DNA of 64,000 nucleotides from Azospirillum brasilense (GCF_001315015.1 NZ_CP012916.1:755021-819020), one strand, 5' to 3'. Positions 23,945-36,244 are shown, numbered from the stretch's first letter. The notes: generated from the sequence alone by a model not told the origin. A program made the numbers and translations.

Positions 23945-25984
23945 TCAGGCGTCCCCGAGCGACTGGGTCAGGCCCCGGTGCTTGAGAAGCGCCTCGATGC
24001 GCGGCTCGCGTCCGCGGAAGGCGGTGTACAGCTCCATCGGGTCGCGGGTGTCGCCCGACGAATAGATCGTCTTCAGCTTCGCCGCAAGGTCCGGGTCGAA
24101 GGGGTTGCCGGTTTCCAGGAACGCCTCGAACCCGTCGGCGTCCAGCACCTCGGCCCACAGATAGGCGTAATAGCCCGCGGCGTAGCCGCTGCCAGCGAAC
24201 AGATGCTGGAAATGGGTCGGGCGGTGGCGCACGGCGATCTCCGCCGGCATGCCGATCTTGTCCAGCACCGACCGCTCGAAGGCGGCGACATCCGTGTCGG
24301 CGGCGTCGCTCCGGGTGTGGAACTCCAGATCGAGCAGAGCCGCCGCGGTGTATTCCACCGTGCCGAAGCCCTGGTTGAAGTTGCGGGCGGCGAGCAGGCG
24401 GCGCAGCAGGTCCTGCGGGATCGGCTCCCCGGTCTGGTGATGGCGGGCGTAGGTGGACAGCGTTTCCGGAACGGCCAGCCAGTGCTCGTAGATCTGCGAC
24501 GGCAGTTCCACGAAGTCGCGGCGGACCGAGGTGCCGGACTGGCTCGGGTAGCGCACGTTGCTGAGGCAGCCGTGCAGGAAATGGCCGAACTCGTGGAACA
24601 GCGTCTCGGCGTCGTCGAAGCTGAGGAGCGTCGGTTCGCCCTTCGAGAAGTTGTTGTTGTTGACGATGATCGGCGACACCGCCCCGTCGAAAGTCTCCTG
24701 GTCGCGGTAGCTGCTCATCCACGCGCCGGAGCGCTTCGACGACCGGGCAAAATTGTCGTGCAGGAATATGCCGACGTGGCGCCCATCCTTTTCGGTCACC
24801 TCGTAGACGCGGACGTCCGGGTGGTAGACCGGCAGGTCGGGCCGCTCGGTGAAGGTCAGCCCGAACAGGCGCCCGGCGGTGTCGAAGGCCGCGCGCACCA
24901 TGTTCTCCAGCACGAAGTAGGGCTTCACCTCCGCCTCGTCGATGTCGTACTTGGCCTGCCGCACCTTCTCCGCGTAGTAGCGCCAGTCCCAGGGGGCGAT
25001 CGGCTCGTTCATGCCCTCCGCCCGGGCGCAGTCCTGAAGCTCCGCGCGCTCGGCGGCGGCCTTCTCCTTGGCCGGACCCCAGACCTGCAGCAGCAGCCGT
25101 TCGACGGCGGAGGTGTCCTTCGCCATGCTGTCGTCCAGCTTGAAGTCGGCGTAGCTGGCGTAGCCCATCAGCTTCGCCTGCTCGGTGCGCAGCGCGACGA
25201 TCTCCCGGATCAGCGGGCGGTTGTCGTGCTCGCCCTCATGCTCACCGCGGCGGATCCAGGCCTCGTAGGCCACCTGCCGCAGGTCGCGGCGGGCCGAGAA
25301 GGTCAGGAACGGCTCGACCGAGGAACGGGCCAGCGTGATGACGTACTTGCCCTCCTGCCCGCGCTCCTTGGCGGCCTGGGCGGCGGCGTTGCGCGCGAAG
25401 TCGGGCAGGCCGGCGAGGTCGCTCTCCTCCAGGACGAGCTGCCAGTCCTTCTCGTCGTGCAGCACGTTCTGGCCGAACAGCGTGTGCAGGGTCGCCAGCC
25501 GCTCGGTGATCGCGGTCATCCGCGCCTTGGCGTCCGGCGGCAGCAGCGCGCCGCTGCGCACGAATCCCAGATGCTGGCGCTCCAAAAGGCGCAACTGGTC
25601 AGGGGCGAGGCCCAGCGTGTCGCGCCGCTCATACAGGTCGGCGACGCGGGCGAACAGCGCCGGGTCCAGCGCGATGCGCATGGAATGCTGGGCGAATTTC
25701 GGCGCGTAGTCGCGGGCGATGGTCTCCAGCGCGTCGGTGGTGTTGCTGGAGTTCAGGTTCCAGAACACGCCGCCGACCCGGTTCAGGAAGCGCCCGCTGC
25801 GCTCCATCGCCTCGATGGTGTTGGCGAAGGTCGGGGCGTCGGGGTTTCCGGTGATCGCCGCGATCTCCGCGATGTTCTCCGCCATGCCATGGTCGAAGGC
25901 AGGCGGAAAATGCTCGGCCTGGATGCGGTCGAAAGGCGGCAGGCCGAAGGGCGTGGTCCAGGTTTCGAAGAACGGGTTGCTCAT
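23945..25984 (-). CDS. dcp: M3-family oligopeptidase (peptidyl-dipeptidase Dcp type)
   Basis: This is a 679-residue zinc metallopeptidase acting on small peptides in the cytoplasm or periplasm. The zinc motif H464-E-F-G-H468 sits in DDAETLFHEFGHFLHG. The rest follows the thimet oligopeptidase/Dcp pattern (NPFFETWTTPFGLPPFDRI at the start, YYAEKVRQAKYDIDE, and AGSGYAAGYYAYLWAEVLDAD near the end). No signal peptide is present from the chosen ATG (25984, preceded by AAGGGG). A longer frame to 26113 exists but shows no family similarity. Dcp removes C-terminal dipeptides; oligopeptidase A is the alternative. Confidence 0.92.
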   Translation of the reverse strand: MSNPFFETWTTPFGLPPFDRIQAEHFPPAFDHGMAENIAEIAAITGNPDAPTFANTIEAMERSGRFLNRVGGVFWNLNSSNTTDALETIARDYAPKFAQHSMRIALDPALFARVADLYERRDTLGLAPDQLRLLERQHLGFVRSGALLPPDAKARMTAITERLATLHTLFGQNVLHDEKDWQLVLEESDLAGLPDFARNAAAQAAKERGQEGKYVITLARSSVEPFLTFSARRDLRQVAYEAWIRRGEHEGEHDNRPLIREIVALRTEQAKLMGYASYADFKLDDSMAKDTSAVERLLLQVWGPAKEKAAAERAELQDCARAEGMNEPIAPWDWRYYAEKVRQAKYDIDEAEVKPYFVLENMVRAAFDTAGRLFGLTFTERPDLPVYHPDVRVYEVTEKDGRHVGIFLHDNFARSSKRSGAWMSSYRDQETFDGAVSPIIVNNNNFSKGEPTLLSFDDAETLFHEFGHFLHGCLSNVRYPSQSGTSVRRDFVELPSQIYEHWLAVPETLSTYARHHQTGEPIPQDLLRRLLAARNFNQGFGTVEYTAAALLDLEFHTRSDAADTDVAAFERSVLDKIGMPAEIAVRHRPTHFQHLFAGSGYAAGYYAYLWAEVLDADGFEAFLETGNPFDPDLAAKLKTIYSSGDTRDPMELYTAFRGREPRIEALLKHRGLTQSLGDA

Positions 25985-26615
25985 CAAGGCCCCTTGCTGA
26001 CCGGAAACGGAAGACGTGCAAGGACATGGTGCCGCAACCGGTCCGCCGCCACAACACGCCGGTCGCCGCAGGACGCATCCCAAAGCGGCGAAAACGGATG
26101 GGGCACGGCCCAAAAATAGGATAATAAACCCTTAGATTCACGCTTGAACGACATTGATCCGGTGCCATATCCAACCAAGACACAAAAAGGCTTCAAATCT
26201 CTCCTAAAGTTTGTTAGCCTATTGTCAGTGGCGGCCAGGAATTGTCCTCTTGAACGCACTTCAGGAGCGCCAATTCCCGTGCGCATTTCCCTACAACCCC
26301 AGTCTGTTTCAGAGGTGACATCGGTATGCATGCATAGATAAATCTGTTTTCTTGTTCATATAGCCTTCAATTTCATGAGTCTTCGCTGTTTTTGCGTTTT
26401 CTCATGTATCTTTACTTTCCCTGTGGTTGGCGGGAGGCGGTCGCGACGCGGCTGTCAAAATTGCTGGCGTGCGGACGAAAGTCCTTGCCTTGCGTGCCTC
26501 TCCACCCCCGGCACGCCCCTGCTTCCCCCTGCTTCCAATGAAGGCTGCAAGACGGACCGGTCCCGTTCGGGCTCCGGAACCACACGCATTTTGCCAAGAG
26601 CGGAGGCATCAGCGG
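25985..26615. other. Long AT-richer intergenic region upstream of dcp and proVWX
   Basis: This 631-bp gap lies between divergent genes and has no convincing coding sequence. Its middle (about 26120-26430) is clearly lower in GC than the surroundings, with many T-runs. It should contain the promoters of dcp (minus) and of the osmoprotectant operon (plus). Osmotic control of proU promoters is often architectural, so the AT-richness may matter. I see no strong palindrome or repeat in it. Confidence 0.5.
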
Positions 26616-27812
26616 ATGACCGCGAAAATTGCCGTAAAAGGCGTCACCCGGATTTTCGGGCGCCACCCACGTCAGGCGCTCGACCTGCTGAAGGCGGGTC
26701 TTTCCAAGGAAGAGATCTTCAAACGCACCGGCCAGACCGTTGGTGTCCTCGACGCCAGTTTCGAGGTCGAGGCCGGTGAAATCTTCGTCATCATGGGCCT
26801 GTCGGGCTCCGGCAAATCGACGCTGGTGCGCATGCTCAACCGGCTGATCGACCCGACCGCGGGCGAGATCCGGATCGACGGGCGGGACATCACCAAGCTG
26901 TCGCGCGCCGAGCTGACCGAGCTACGGCGGCGCGACCTGGGCATGGTGTTCCAGTCCTTCGCCCTGCTGCCGCACCTGCGGGTGTGGGAGAACGCCGCCT
27001 TCGGGCTGGAGATCGCCGGGGAAAGCCTGAAGGCGCGGCGCGACAAGGCGCAGCAGGCGCTGGACGCGGTCGGCCTCGGCGCCTACGCGGAAAGCTACCC
27101 GCGGGAGTTGTCGGGCGGCATGCAGCAGCGCGTCGGCCTGGCCCGCGCGCTCGCCAACGAGCCGTCCGTCCTGCTGATGGACGAGGCCTTCTCGGCCCTC
27201 GATCCGTTGATCCGGACGGAGATGCAGGACGAGCTGCTGCGCCTTCAGGCCGAACGGCAGCGCACCATCGTCTTCATCAGCCACGATCTGGACGAGGCGA
27301 TCCGCATCGGCGACCGGCTGGCGATCATGGAGGGCGGCCAGATCATCCAGGTCGGGCGCCCTGACGAGATCCTGAAGCAGCCGGCCAACGATTACGTCCG
27401 CTCCTTCTTCCGCAACATCGACGTCACCAAGATCCTGACGGCGGGCGACATCGCCCGGCGCGATCAGGTGACGCTGATCCGTCACACCGGTGAAGGCCCG
27501 CGCGCCGCCGTCCGTCAGCTGCGCGAGCGGGACCGCGAGTTCGGTTACGTCCAGGACGGCCGCCGCCGCTTCCACGGCGTGGTGTCGGTCGAGACGCTGG
27601 TCAGCGCCATCGAGCGGCACAACGGCTCCGCCACGCTGGACGAGGCGCTGCTTCCGGGCATCGAACCGCTTCCCGTCGACCTGCCGATGGACGAGGTGCT
27701 GCCGCGCATCGCGTCGGCCCCGTGCCCGCTGCCGGTGGTGGACGGGCAGGGCGCCTATGTCGGGGCGATCTCCAAGACCGCCTATCTGGAAACCCTTGGA
27801 CGGACGCGCTGA
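26616..27812 (+). CDS. proV: Glycine betaine/proline ABC transporter ATPase ProV
   Basis: This is a 398-residue ATPase of the osmoprotectant importer ProU. The N-terminal extension that includes ALDLLKAGLSKEEIFKRTG is diagnostic for ProV/OpuA. Walker A is GLSGSGKST (61-69), the signature is ELSGGMQQR, Walker B is VLLMDEAFSALDP, and the switch is FISHDLDEA. Two CBS-like modules occupy about residues 275-398 and usually sense ionic strength. The ATG at 26616 follows CGGAGGC by 8 bases. ProW begins 2 bases after the stop. Uptake of compatible solutes fits a soil or rhizosphere lifestyle. Confidence 0.93.
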   Translation: MTAKIAVKGVTRIFGRHPRQALDLLKAGLSKEEIFKRTGQTVGVLDASFEVEAGEIFVIMGLSGSGKSTLVRMLNRLIDPTAGEIRIDGRDITKLSRAELTELRRRDLGMVFQSFALLPHLRVWENAAFGLEIAGESLKARRDKAQQALDAVGLGAYAESYPRELSGGMQQRVGLARALANEPSVLLMDEAFSALDPLIRTEMQDELLRLQAERQRTIVFISHDLDEAIRIGDRLAIMEGGQIIQVGRPDEILKQPANDYVRSFFRNIDVTKILTAGDIARRDQVTLIRHTGEGPRAAVRQLRERDREFGYVQDGRRRFHGVVSVETLVSAIERHNGSATLDEALLPGIEPLPVDLPMDEVLPRIASAPCPLPVVDGQGAYVGAISKTAYLETLGRTR

Positions 27813-27814
27813 CC

Positions 27815-28753
27815 ATGGACTTCAAGCTTCCCATCGGCGATTGGGCCGACGCCGCCGTGATGTTCCTGCTGGACCACGCGCAATGGCTGTTCGACGGCAT
27901 CGACCTCGTGGTCGGCGCGGTCGCCGACGGCGTCCAGTCCGCCCTGACCTCGCTGCCCGGCGTGGCGCTAGCCGCCATCGTGGTGCTGATCGGGCTGTGG
28001 CGGAACGGCTGGCGCTTCGCGCTGTTCGCCGCGGCCGCGCTGTTCGTCGTCGCCGGTCTGGGCATGTGGCACCAGACGGTGGACACGCTGGCCCTGGTGC
28101 TGACGGCGACCGCCATCGCCCTGACCATCGGCGTTCCGCTGGGCATCGTCGCCGCGCGCAACGACCGGGTGGAAACCGTGGTGCGCCCGGCGCTCGACCT
28201 GATGCAGACCATGCCGGCCTTCGTCTACCTGATCCCGGCGGCCATGCTGTTCGGGCTGGGCCGCGTGCCGGGGATCATCGCGACGATCATCTTCGCCATG
28301 CCGCCGGTCGTCCGCCTGACCAGCCTGGGCATCCGGCAGGTCCCGCACGAGCTGGTCGAGGCCGGCCTCGCCTTCGGCTGCACGCCGCGCCAGCTCCTCT
28401 TCAAGGTGCAGATGCCGACCGCGCTGCCGTCGATCATGGCCGGCATCAACCAGACCATCATGCTGTCGCTCTCGATGGTCGTCATCGCCTCGATGATCGG
28501 GGCGGGCGGCGTCGGCAACGAGGTGCTGCGCGGCATCCAGCGGCTTGACATCGGCCTCGGCGTCGAGGGCGGGCTGGCCGTGGTGATCCTGGCGATCCTG
28601 CTCGACCGCATCACCCAGAGTTTCGGAACCCCGGACGCGGGGGGACGCTCTCCCCGGTCCGCCCTGCGCTCCCTGCTGACCCGCCGCCGCGCGGATCCGC
28701 CGAAGGACAACGCCCACCTGTCTCCCACGCACGGAGTCACGGAAGCGGGATGA
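27815..28753 (+). CDS. proW: Glycine betaine/proline ABC transporter permease ProW
   Basis: This is a 312-residue inner-membrane permease with about six to seven membrane helices. The conserved block is LVLTATAIALTIGVPLG ... RPALDLMQTMPAFVYLIPA. The EAA loop VEAGLAFGCTPRQLLFKVQ is followed by LPSIMAGINQTIMLSLSMVV, as in ProW/OpuAB. The last 30 residues are hydrophilic and non-conserved. The start is 2 bases after proV, so translation is coupled. Confidence 0.92.
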   Translation: MDFKLPIGDWADAAVMFLLDHAQWLFDGIDLVVGAVADGVQSALTSLPGVALAAIVVLIGLWRNGWRFALFAAAALFVVAGLGMWHQTVDTLALVLTATAIALTIGVPLGIVAARNDRVETVVRPALDLMQTMPAFVYLIPAAMLFGLGRVPGIIATIIFAMPPVVRLTSLGIRQVPHELVEAGLAFGCTPRQLLFKVQMPTALPSIMAGINQTIMLSLSMVVIASMIGAGGVGNEVLRGIQRLDIGLGVEGGLAVVILAILLDRITQSFGTPDAGGRSPRSALRSLLTRRRADPPKDNAHLSPTHGVTEAG

Positions 28754-28794
28754 ACCGCCATCCCCAAAACCATACAAAACAAAGGATTTTCCGC

Positions 28795-29706
28795 ATGAGA
28801 CGCACGTTTCTGAAGATGATGGCCCTCGGCGTCGCCGCCGTGATCGGCAGCACCGCCCTGTCCTCCGCCGGTTTCGCTGCCGCCAACACGGCTGAGGGGG
28901 ACAAGAAGCCGGTCCGCATCGGCTGGACCGCTTGGTCCGACGCCGAAGCGGTGACCAAGCTCGCGCAGCGCCTCATCCAGGAACGGCTGGATCAGCCGGT
29001 CGAGCTGGTGCTGGCCGACATCGGCCTGCAGTATCAGGGGCTCGCCAAGGGCGACCTCGACTTCATGATGATGTCCTGGCTGCCGACCACCCACGCCTCC
29101 TACCTGGACAAGGTGGGCAAGGACATCGTGCCGCTGGGCATGCTCTACACCCGCGCCCGCCTGGGCTGGGCCGTGCCGGACTATGTGCCGGAGGATCAGG
29201 TGAAGACCATCGCCGACCTCGCCAAGCCGGAGATCCGCGAGAAGCTGAAGGGCAAGATCCAGGGCATCGACCCCGGTTCGGGCCTGATGCAGGCGTCGGA
29301 GAAGGCGCTGAAGGATTACAGCCTCGACGGCTACGAGCTGGTGTCGGCCAGCGGCGCCGCGATGACCGCCGCGCTCGGCCGCGCCGAGCGGCGCGAGGAC
29401 TGGATCGCCGTCACCGCCTGGAGCCCGCACTGGATGTTCGCCAAGTGGAAGCTGCGCTACCTGGAGGACCCGAAGGGTTCGCTGGGCGGCCTTGAGCGCG
29501 TCCACGTCATGGCCCGCAAGGACTTCTACCAGGAGCACCCCAAGGTCGCCGAGTTCCTGACCCGGATGTATCTGCCGCTGGAGGATCTGGAGAAGATCAT
29601 GCTGGAGGCCGACGACAGCTCCTATGACAAGGCGATCGACAATTACATCGCCAACAACAAGCAGCGCGTGGACTATTGGGTGACCGGCGAGATGCCGGCC
29701 TCCTAA
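28795..29706 (+). CDS. proX: Glycine betaine-binding periplasmic protein ProX
   Basis: This is a 303-residue exported binding protein for quaternary-ammonium osmoprotectants. A signal peptide (about 1-30) ends near AGFAAANT. The mature start KPVRIGWTAWSDAEAVTKLA and the block QGLAKGDLDFMMMSWLPTTHASY are OpuAC/ProX-like; tryptophans of this kind cage the betaine. The ATG at 28795 has AAAGGA 8 bases upstream; an earlier ATG overlapping the proW stop at 28750 would put 15 polar residues before the signal. A strong hairpin (29714-29754) closes the operon. Confidence 0.92.
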   Translation: MRRTFLKMMALGVAAVIGSTALSSAGFAAANTAEGDKKPVRIGWTAWSDAEAVTKLAQRLIQERLDQPVELVLADIGLQYQGLAKGDLDFMMMSWLPTTHASYLDKVGKDIVPLGMLYTRARLGWAVPDYVPEDQVKTIADLAKPEIREKLKGKIQGIDPGSGLMQASEKALKDYSLDGYELVSASGAAMTAALGRAERREDWIAVTAWSPHWMFAKWKLRYLEDPKGSLGGLERVHVMARKDFYQEHPKVAEFLTRMYLPLEDLEKIMLEADDSSYDKAIDNYIANNKQRVDYWVTGEMPAS

Positions 29707-29730
29707 CGGGCCCGAGCCCCTGTCCGAGCC

Positions 29731-33051
<3,321 letters not shown>

Positions 33052-33064
33052 CGCGTCCTCCCGT

Positions 33065-34132
33065 CTAGCGGAACGCGGCGCCGTCCGTCCCGGTGAAATC
33101 CGGGTCGGGATGGGCGTCGTGAATGGCGAGGACAGTCGTCCAGACGCGCAGGAAGGCGTTGACGCAGACCGGGTCGAAATGGCTGCCGCTGCGCTCGACG
33201 ATGTAGGCTTTCGCAATGTCGAGCGGCCAGGGCCTCTTGTAGGGGCGGGCGGTGGTCAGCGCGTCGAACACGTCGGCGATGGCGACGATGCGGCAGGCCA
33301 GAGGAATCTCCTCCCCCCGCAGGCCCTTGGGATAGCCGGTACCGTCGTACTTCTCGTGATGCCCCAGGGCAATTTCCGCGGCCTTGCTGATGAGCGGATG
33401 CCCGCTTCCCTGCAGCACGGCGTGGCCGATCGCCGGATGCTCGCGCATCACCTGCATTTCGCTGTCGGTCAGCCGGCCGGGCTTCAGCAGGATGGCATCG
33501 GGAATGCCGATCTTGCCGATGTCGTGCATCGGCGCGGCCTCGGCCAGCCGGGCGCAGTCGTCGGGGTCCATCCCGAGGCTTTCGGCGATGACGCGCGAGT
33601 AGCTGGCCATCCGCTCGATGTGCAGGCCGGTTTCCGGGTCGCGGTACTCGGCAGCGCGGGCGAGACGGGCCACCAGTTCCTGCGCCTGCTGGCGGAGCTG
33701 GGCGGTCGCCTCCTCCACCCGGCTGCGCAGCACGGCGGCCTGATCGCGCATCATCCGCTGGCCCAGCCGCAGGCGCAGCAGGTTTTGCGCCCGGGCGAGC
33801 AACTCCGGCACGATGATGGGCTTGGTCAGGAAATCGGTGCAGCCGCTTTCAAGGGCGGCCACCCGCAGCTTCACCGACGTGTCGGCGGTGATCATCACCA
33901 CCGGAACGTCGGCGAGATGCCGCTGGGCGCGGATGCGCTCCAGCACGTCCATGCCGTCGAGGTCCGGCATGACATGGTCGATCAGGATCAGGTCGGGCGT
34001 GTTGACCGCCAGCCAGTCCAGAGCTTCCAGCGGATTGCCCATGCCGATGGGCTCCGCGTCGTCGATCCGCCGGATGACCGCGCTGGTGATGAACAGTGTG
34101 GAGGGATCGTCATCGACGATTACAACCTGCAT
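33065..34132 (-). CDS. Response regulator with HD-GYP cyclic-di-GMP phosphodiesterase domain
   Basis: This is a 355-residue cytoplasmic protein. The N-terminal receiver has VDDD near residue 8 and the phosphorylated D52 in LIDHVMPDLDG. A coiled linker (about 125-160) joins the HD-GYP domain (about 160-335), with HD at 203-204 in MHDIGKIGIPD and the GYP triad at 266-268 in HHEKYDGTGYPKG. HD-GYP proteins hydrolyse cyclic di-GMP and so favour motility over biofilm. It is the first gene of a two-gene operon with the hybrid kinase. A 26-bp near-perfect palindrome lies 27 bases upstream of the start and may control it. Confidence 0.93.
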   Translation of the reverse strand: MQVVIVDDDPSTLFITSAVIRRIDDAEPIGMGNPLEALDWLAVNTPDLILIDHVMPDLDGMDVLERIRAQRHLADVPVVMITADTSVKLRVAALESGCTDFLTKPIIVPELLARAQNLLRLRLGQRMMRDQAAVLRSRVEEATAQLRQQAQELVARLARAAEYRDPETGLHIERMASYSRVIAESLGMDPDDCARLAEAAPMHDIGKIGIPDAILLKPGRLTDSEMQVMREHPAIGHAVLQGSGHPLISKAAEIALGHHEKYDGTGYPKGLRGEEIPLACRIVAIADVFDALTTARPYKRPWPLDIAKAYIVERSGSHFDPVCVNAFLRVWTTVLAIHDAHPDPDFTGTDGAAFR

Positions 34133-34159
34133 TTTTGCGCCCGCCCCAGGCCACCATTT

Positions 34160-34185
34160 CGGGTATCATTTGAAAATGATACCCG
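34160..34185. promoter_or_regulatory. 26-bp inverted repeat upstream of the HD-GYP regulator gene
   Basis: CGGGTATCATTT and its exact complement AAATGATACCCG are separated by GA. The palindrome is 27 bases upstream of the regulator start in an AT-rich stretch. No T-run follows in either direction, so an operator is more likely than a terminator. No known motif is recognised. Confidence 0.65.
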
Positions 34186-34287
34186 ACAAAATCTTAACGA
34201 ATCTTTCTAAAATTGGATATATACGGGCGGAAAAGTCGCGGCCGGACGGTCCGGCCGCGTGCAGGGAAGTGCTTGGCCGGGTGTGCC

Positions 34288-34458
34288 TCAGCGGGCGGCG
34301 GTCAGACCGCCGTTGGTCGCAGCGCCCGGACGGCTGAAGGCCGCGACCAGACGGCGGAACAGGCTGCGCAGATAGGCCGCCCGCAGGGCTTCCGCCTGGC
34401 GGCGGATGTTGCGCAGTTCCGTGGACGACAGGGGGTTGGCAAAGCTATCGGTGTTCAT
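34288..34458 (-). CDS. Small basic helical protein, 56 aa
   Basis: The frame starts at an ATG (34458) with GAGGACAGCC directly upstream, a good ribosome-binding site. The product is mostly helical and Arg/Ala-rich (STELRNIRRQAEALRAAYLR then SLFRRLVAAFSR). It resembles the short basic proteins common in Rhodospirillales, of DUF1127/YjiS-like character, but I cannot match it to a named family. There is no signal peptide. It lies upstream of the HD-GYP/kinase operon on the same strand. Function is unknown. Confidence 0.55.
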   Translation of the reverse strand: MNTDSFANPLSSTELRNIRRQAEALRAAYLRSLFRRLVAAFSRPGAATNGGLTAAR

Positions 34459-34915
34459 GGCTGTCCTCATGGCGGCGTCGAAGGCCGCGGTGTGTTCGAA
34501 TTGTTTCTGGCGGGCCGCTCGGGCGCCGGAGTCGGCGGCTGGCCGTGAAAGGGGCCTGCGCGATGTCGGCGGAGGGGCGGTGCTGCCTGCCTGGATATAA
34601 TGGCATCGCCCCCCCGAAAGACGACGCGCCGATATCGCATGGCTTCCATTACTATGATGCAGCGCACAAGCAGGAAGAAGAGAGCGCATCATCTTACAAG
34701 AACACAAGTCGTCGCAGCGCTGTTAAAAGAGTTCGTCGCAGCGCTGTGACGATGGAAACTTCCGCAGCGCTGCGAGGCGCGGATTTCCTGCTTTCCCGGC
34801 GCAACGGGAACACACCGGACCGGCCGCTCCCCGGAGGACGGGTTGACCACGCTGCGCCGCCACGGCAGAGTCGAGACCAGCCCCTCGAAGGGGACTCCGC
34901 CGAAGGGGAATCCGC
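34459..34915. other. Intergenic region with short repeats
   Basis: This 457-bp stretch between divergent genes has no believable gene. It contains the promoter of the 56-aa protein and, nearer the right side, the CAGCGCTG repeat group at 34709-34774 described separately. The stretch at about 34640-34710 is AT-richer than average. Confidence 0.5.
34709..34774 (+). repeat. Repeated CAGCGCTG palindromes upstream of the DUF1311 gene
   Basis: TCGTCGCAGCGCTGT occurs identically at 34709-34723 and 34733-34747 (24-bp offset). A third palindromic copy, CGCAGCGCTGCG, is at 34763-34774. Each centre AGCGCT is self-complementary, so regulator binding or small cruciforms are possible. They end about 140 bases before the DUF1311 start. 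Confidence 0.6.
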
Positions 34916-35596
34916 ATGCTTCGCCCAGCGCTGCTCGCCCTTGGCCTCCTGGCACTGCCAACCGCCGCCGCTGCGGCGGGCTTTCCCTGCTCCAAGGCCG
35001 CCACCCCGACGGAAAAGGCGATCTGCGCCGATCCGGCGCTCTCTGCTCTGGATGGGCGGCTGGCCACGACCTACCGCGCCGCCCTGGAGCGCCTGTCGGG
35101 CGCCAGCCCGGAGGAGGGCGCCGCCGGGGCCGCGGTGAAGGCCGACCAGCGGGCGTGGCTGCGCGAGCGCGATTCCTGCGGCGCCGACGCGGCCTGCCTG
35201 CGCCGCGCGTACGACGGCCGCACGGCGATCCTGTCCTTCCGCACCGATCCGGCCACACCGCCGTCGCCCATCGGGCGTTACGTCGGCCGCTTCGATCATG
35301 AAGGATTCATCGGCATCGCCGCCATCGCCCTTCGCAATGGGACGGTCGCCGTCAGCGTCAGCGGCGCCGAGCCCTCGGCAGGACGCTGGGTGTGCGATTT
35401 TTCCGGCATCGGGCGGCTGGACGACAAAGGGCGGCTGACGGTCGGCACCCCCGACGCGGAAGGCGGCGGCCTGATCCTGGTCGCGGAAGAGGGCGGCGGG
35501 GTCGTCATCCCCGACCTGGAGCCCAACCGCGCCGCCAGCGGCTACTGGTGTGGGCACAACGGCAGCTTCATCTGGACCTACCGGCGCGCCTCCTGA
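34916..35596 (+). CDS. Exported DUF1311 (LprI-like) protein
   Basis: This 226-residue protein has a clear signal peptide (about 1-20, LALPTAAAAAG). Residues about 24-105 are DUF1311, with ATPTEKAICADPALSALDGRL and KADQRAWLRERDSC and four cysteines for disulphides. The rest (about 110-226) is a beta-rich domain with two more cysteines (RWVCDFSG and SGYWCGHNGSF) that I do not recognise. It is a paralogue of the N-terminal half of the protein at 22.65 kb but lacks the MliC-like part. A lysozyme-inhibitor role is possible but unproven. AAGGGG precedes the ATG. Confidence 0.75.
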   Translation: MLRPALLALGLLALPTAAAAAGFPCSKAATPTEKAICADPALSALDGRLATTYRAALERLSGASPEEGAAGAAVKADQRAWLRERDSCGADAACLRRAYDGRTAILSFRTDPATPPSPIGRYVGRFDHEGFIGIAAIALRNGTVAVSVSGAEPSAGRWVCDFSGIGRLDDKGRLTVGTPDAEGGGLILVAEEGGGVVIPDLEPNRAASGYWCGHNGSFIWTYRRAS

Positions 35597-35640
35597 TCCG
35601 CGCCGCCTTGCGAAGCGCGTGCCTCGGCGCCATTCCGGCG

Positions 35641-35706
35641 ATGCATTACGCGCAATTCGATGACGCATGATCAAATGCATTGCGCGCAATTCGATTTTGC
35701 GCAATA
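35641..35706. promoter_or_regulatory. OhrR operator-like repeats upstream of ohr
   Basis: A 21-bp unit beginning ATGCATT and ending GCGCAATTCGAT is present at 35641-35661 and, with one change, at 35675-35695 (34-bp offset). The second contains the perfect palindrome ATTGCGCGCAAT (35679-35690); the first has ATTACGCGCAAT. TTGCGCAA follows at 35698-35705. All lie 70-140 bases before the ohr start, suitable for peroxide-sensing OhrR. Confidence 0.65.
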
Positions 35707-35778
35707 GTCCTCCTCGACAACAAGCGGCAACCCGCTTCCCCGATCGAAACGATCCATCTGTTCGAAGGAGTTCACGCA

Positions 35779-36198
35779 ATGAAGATTCTCTACACGACCA
35801 AAGCGACGGCCACCGGCGGGCGCGATGGCAAGGCCGAGACCGACGACGGCCTGCTGTCGGTGGCGCTGGCCGCTCCGAAGGAGCTGGGCGGCAAGGGCGG
35901 AGCCACCAACCCCGAGCAGCTGTTCGCCGCCGGCTATTCGGCCTGCTTCCTCGGCGCCATGAAGTTCGTGGGCAACCGCGACAAGATCACTGTTCCGGCG
36001 GACGTGACGGTGACCGCCCAGGTCGGCATCGGCCCGCGCGACGACGGCGAGGGCTTTGGCATCGCGGTGGACCTCACCGTGTCTCTGCCCGGCCTGGACA
36101 AGGCGGCCGCCGAGGATCTGGTGGCCCGCGCGCACAAGGTCTGCCCCTACAGCCACGCGACCAAGGGCAACATCGCGGTGAACACGGCCATCGCGTAA
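35779..36198 (+). CDS. ohr: Organic hydroperoxide resistance protein Ohr
   Basis: This is a 139-residue thiol peroxidase of the Ohr/OsmC superfamily that detoxifies fatty-acid and other organic hydroperoxides in the cytoplasm with lipoylated proteins as reductant. The two catalytic cysteines are C56 (AGYSACFLGAM) and C122 (KVCPYSHATKGN). The ATG at 35779 follows GAAGGAG. The Ohr rather than OsmC branch is supported by the NPEQLFAAGYSACF motif and the adjacent ohrR. The ohrR gene follows on the same strand after 128 bases. Confidence 0.94.
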   Translation: MKILYTTKATATGGRDGKAETDDGLLSVALAAPKELGGKGGATNPEQLFAAGYSACFLGAMKFVGNRDKITVPADVTVTAQVGIGPRDDGEGFGIAVDLTVSLPGLDKAAAEDLVARAHKVCPYSHATKGNIAVNTAIA

Positions 36199-36244
36199 GA
36201 GGGCGCTTCACTGGGCGCATAACAGGGTTTCATGCTTGCGGGCG

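Noticed and set aside
26144..26341. A 65-codon frame in the AT-rich gap before proV
   Set aside because: It starts with TTG, has no ribosome-binding site and no recognisable feature.
25985..26615. Riboswitch or small RNA in the dcp-proV gap
   Set aside because: The region is AT-rich but shows no strong paired element; only promoter function can be supported.
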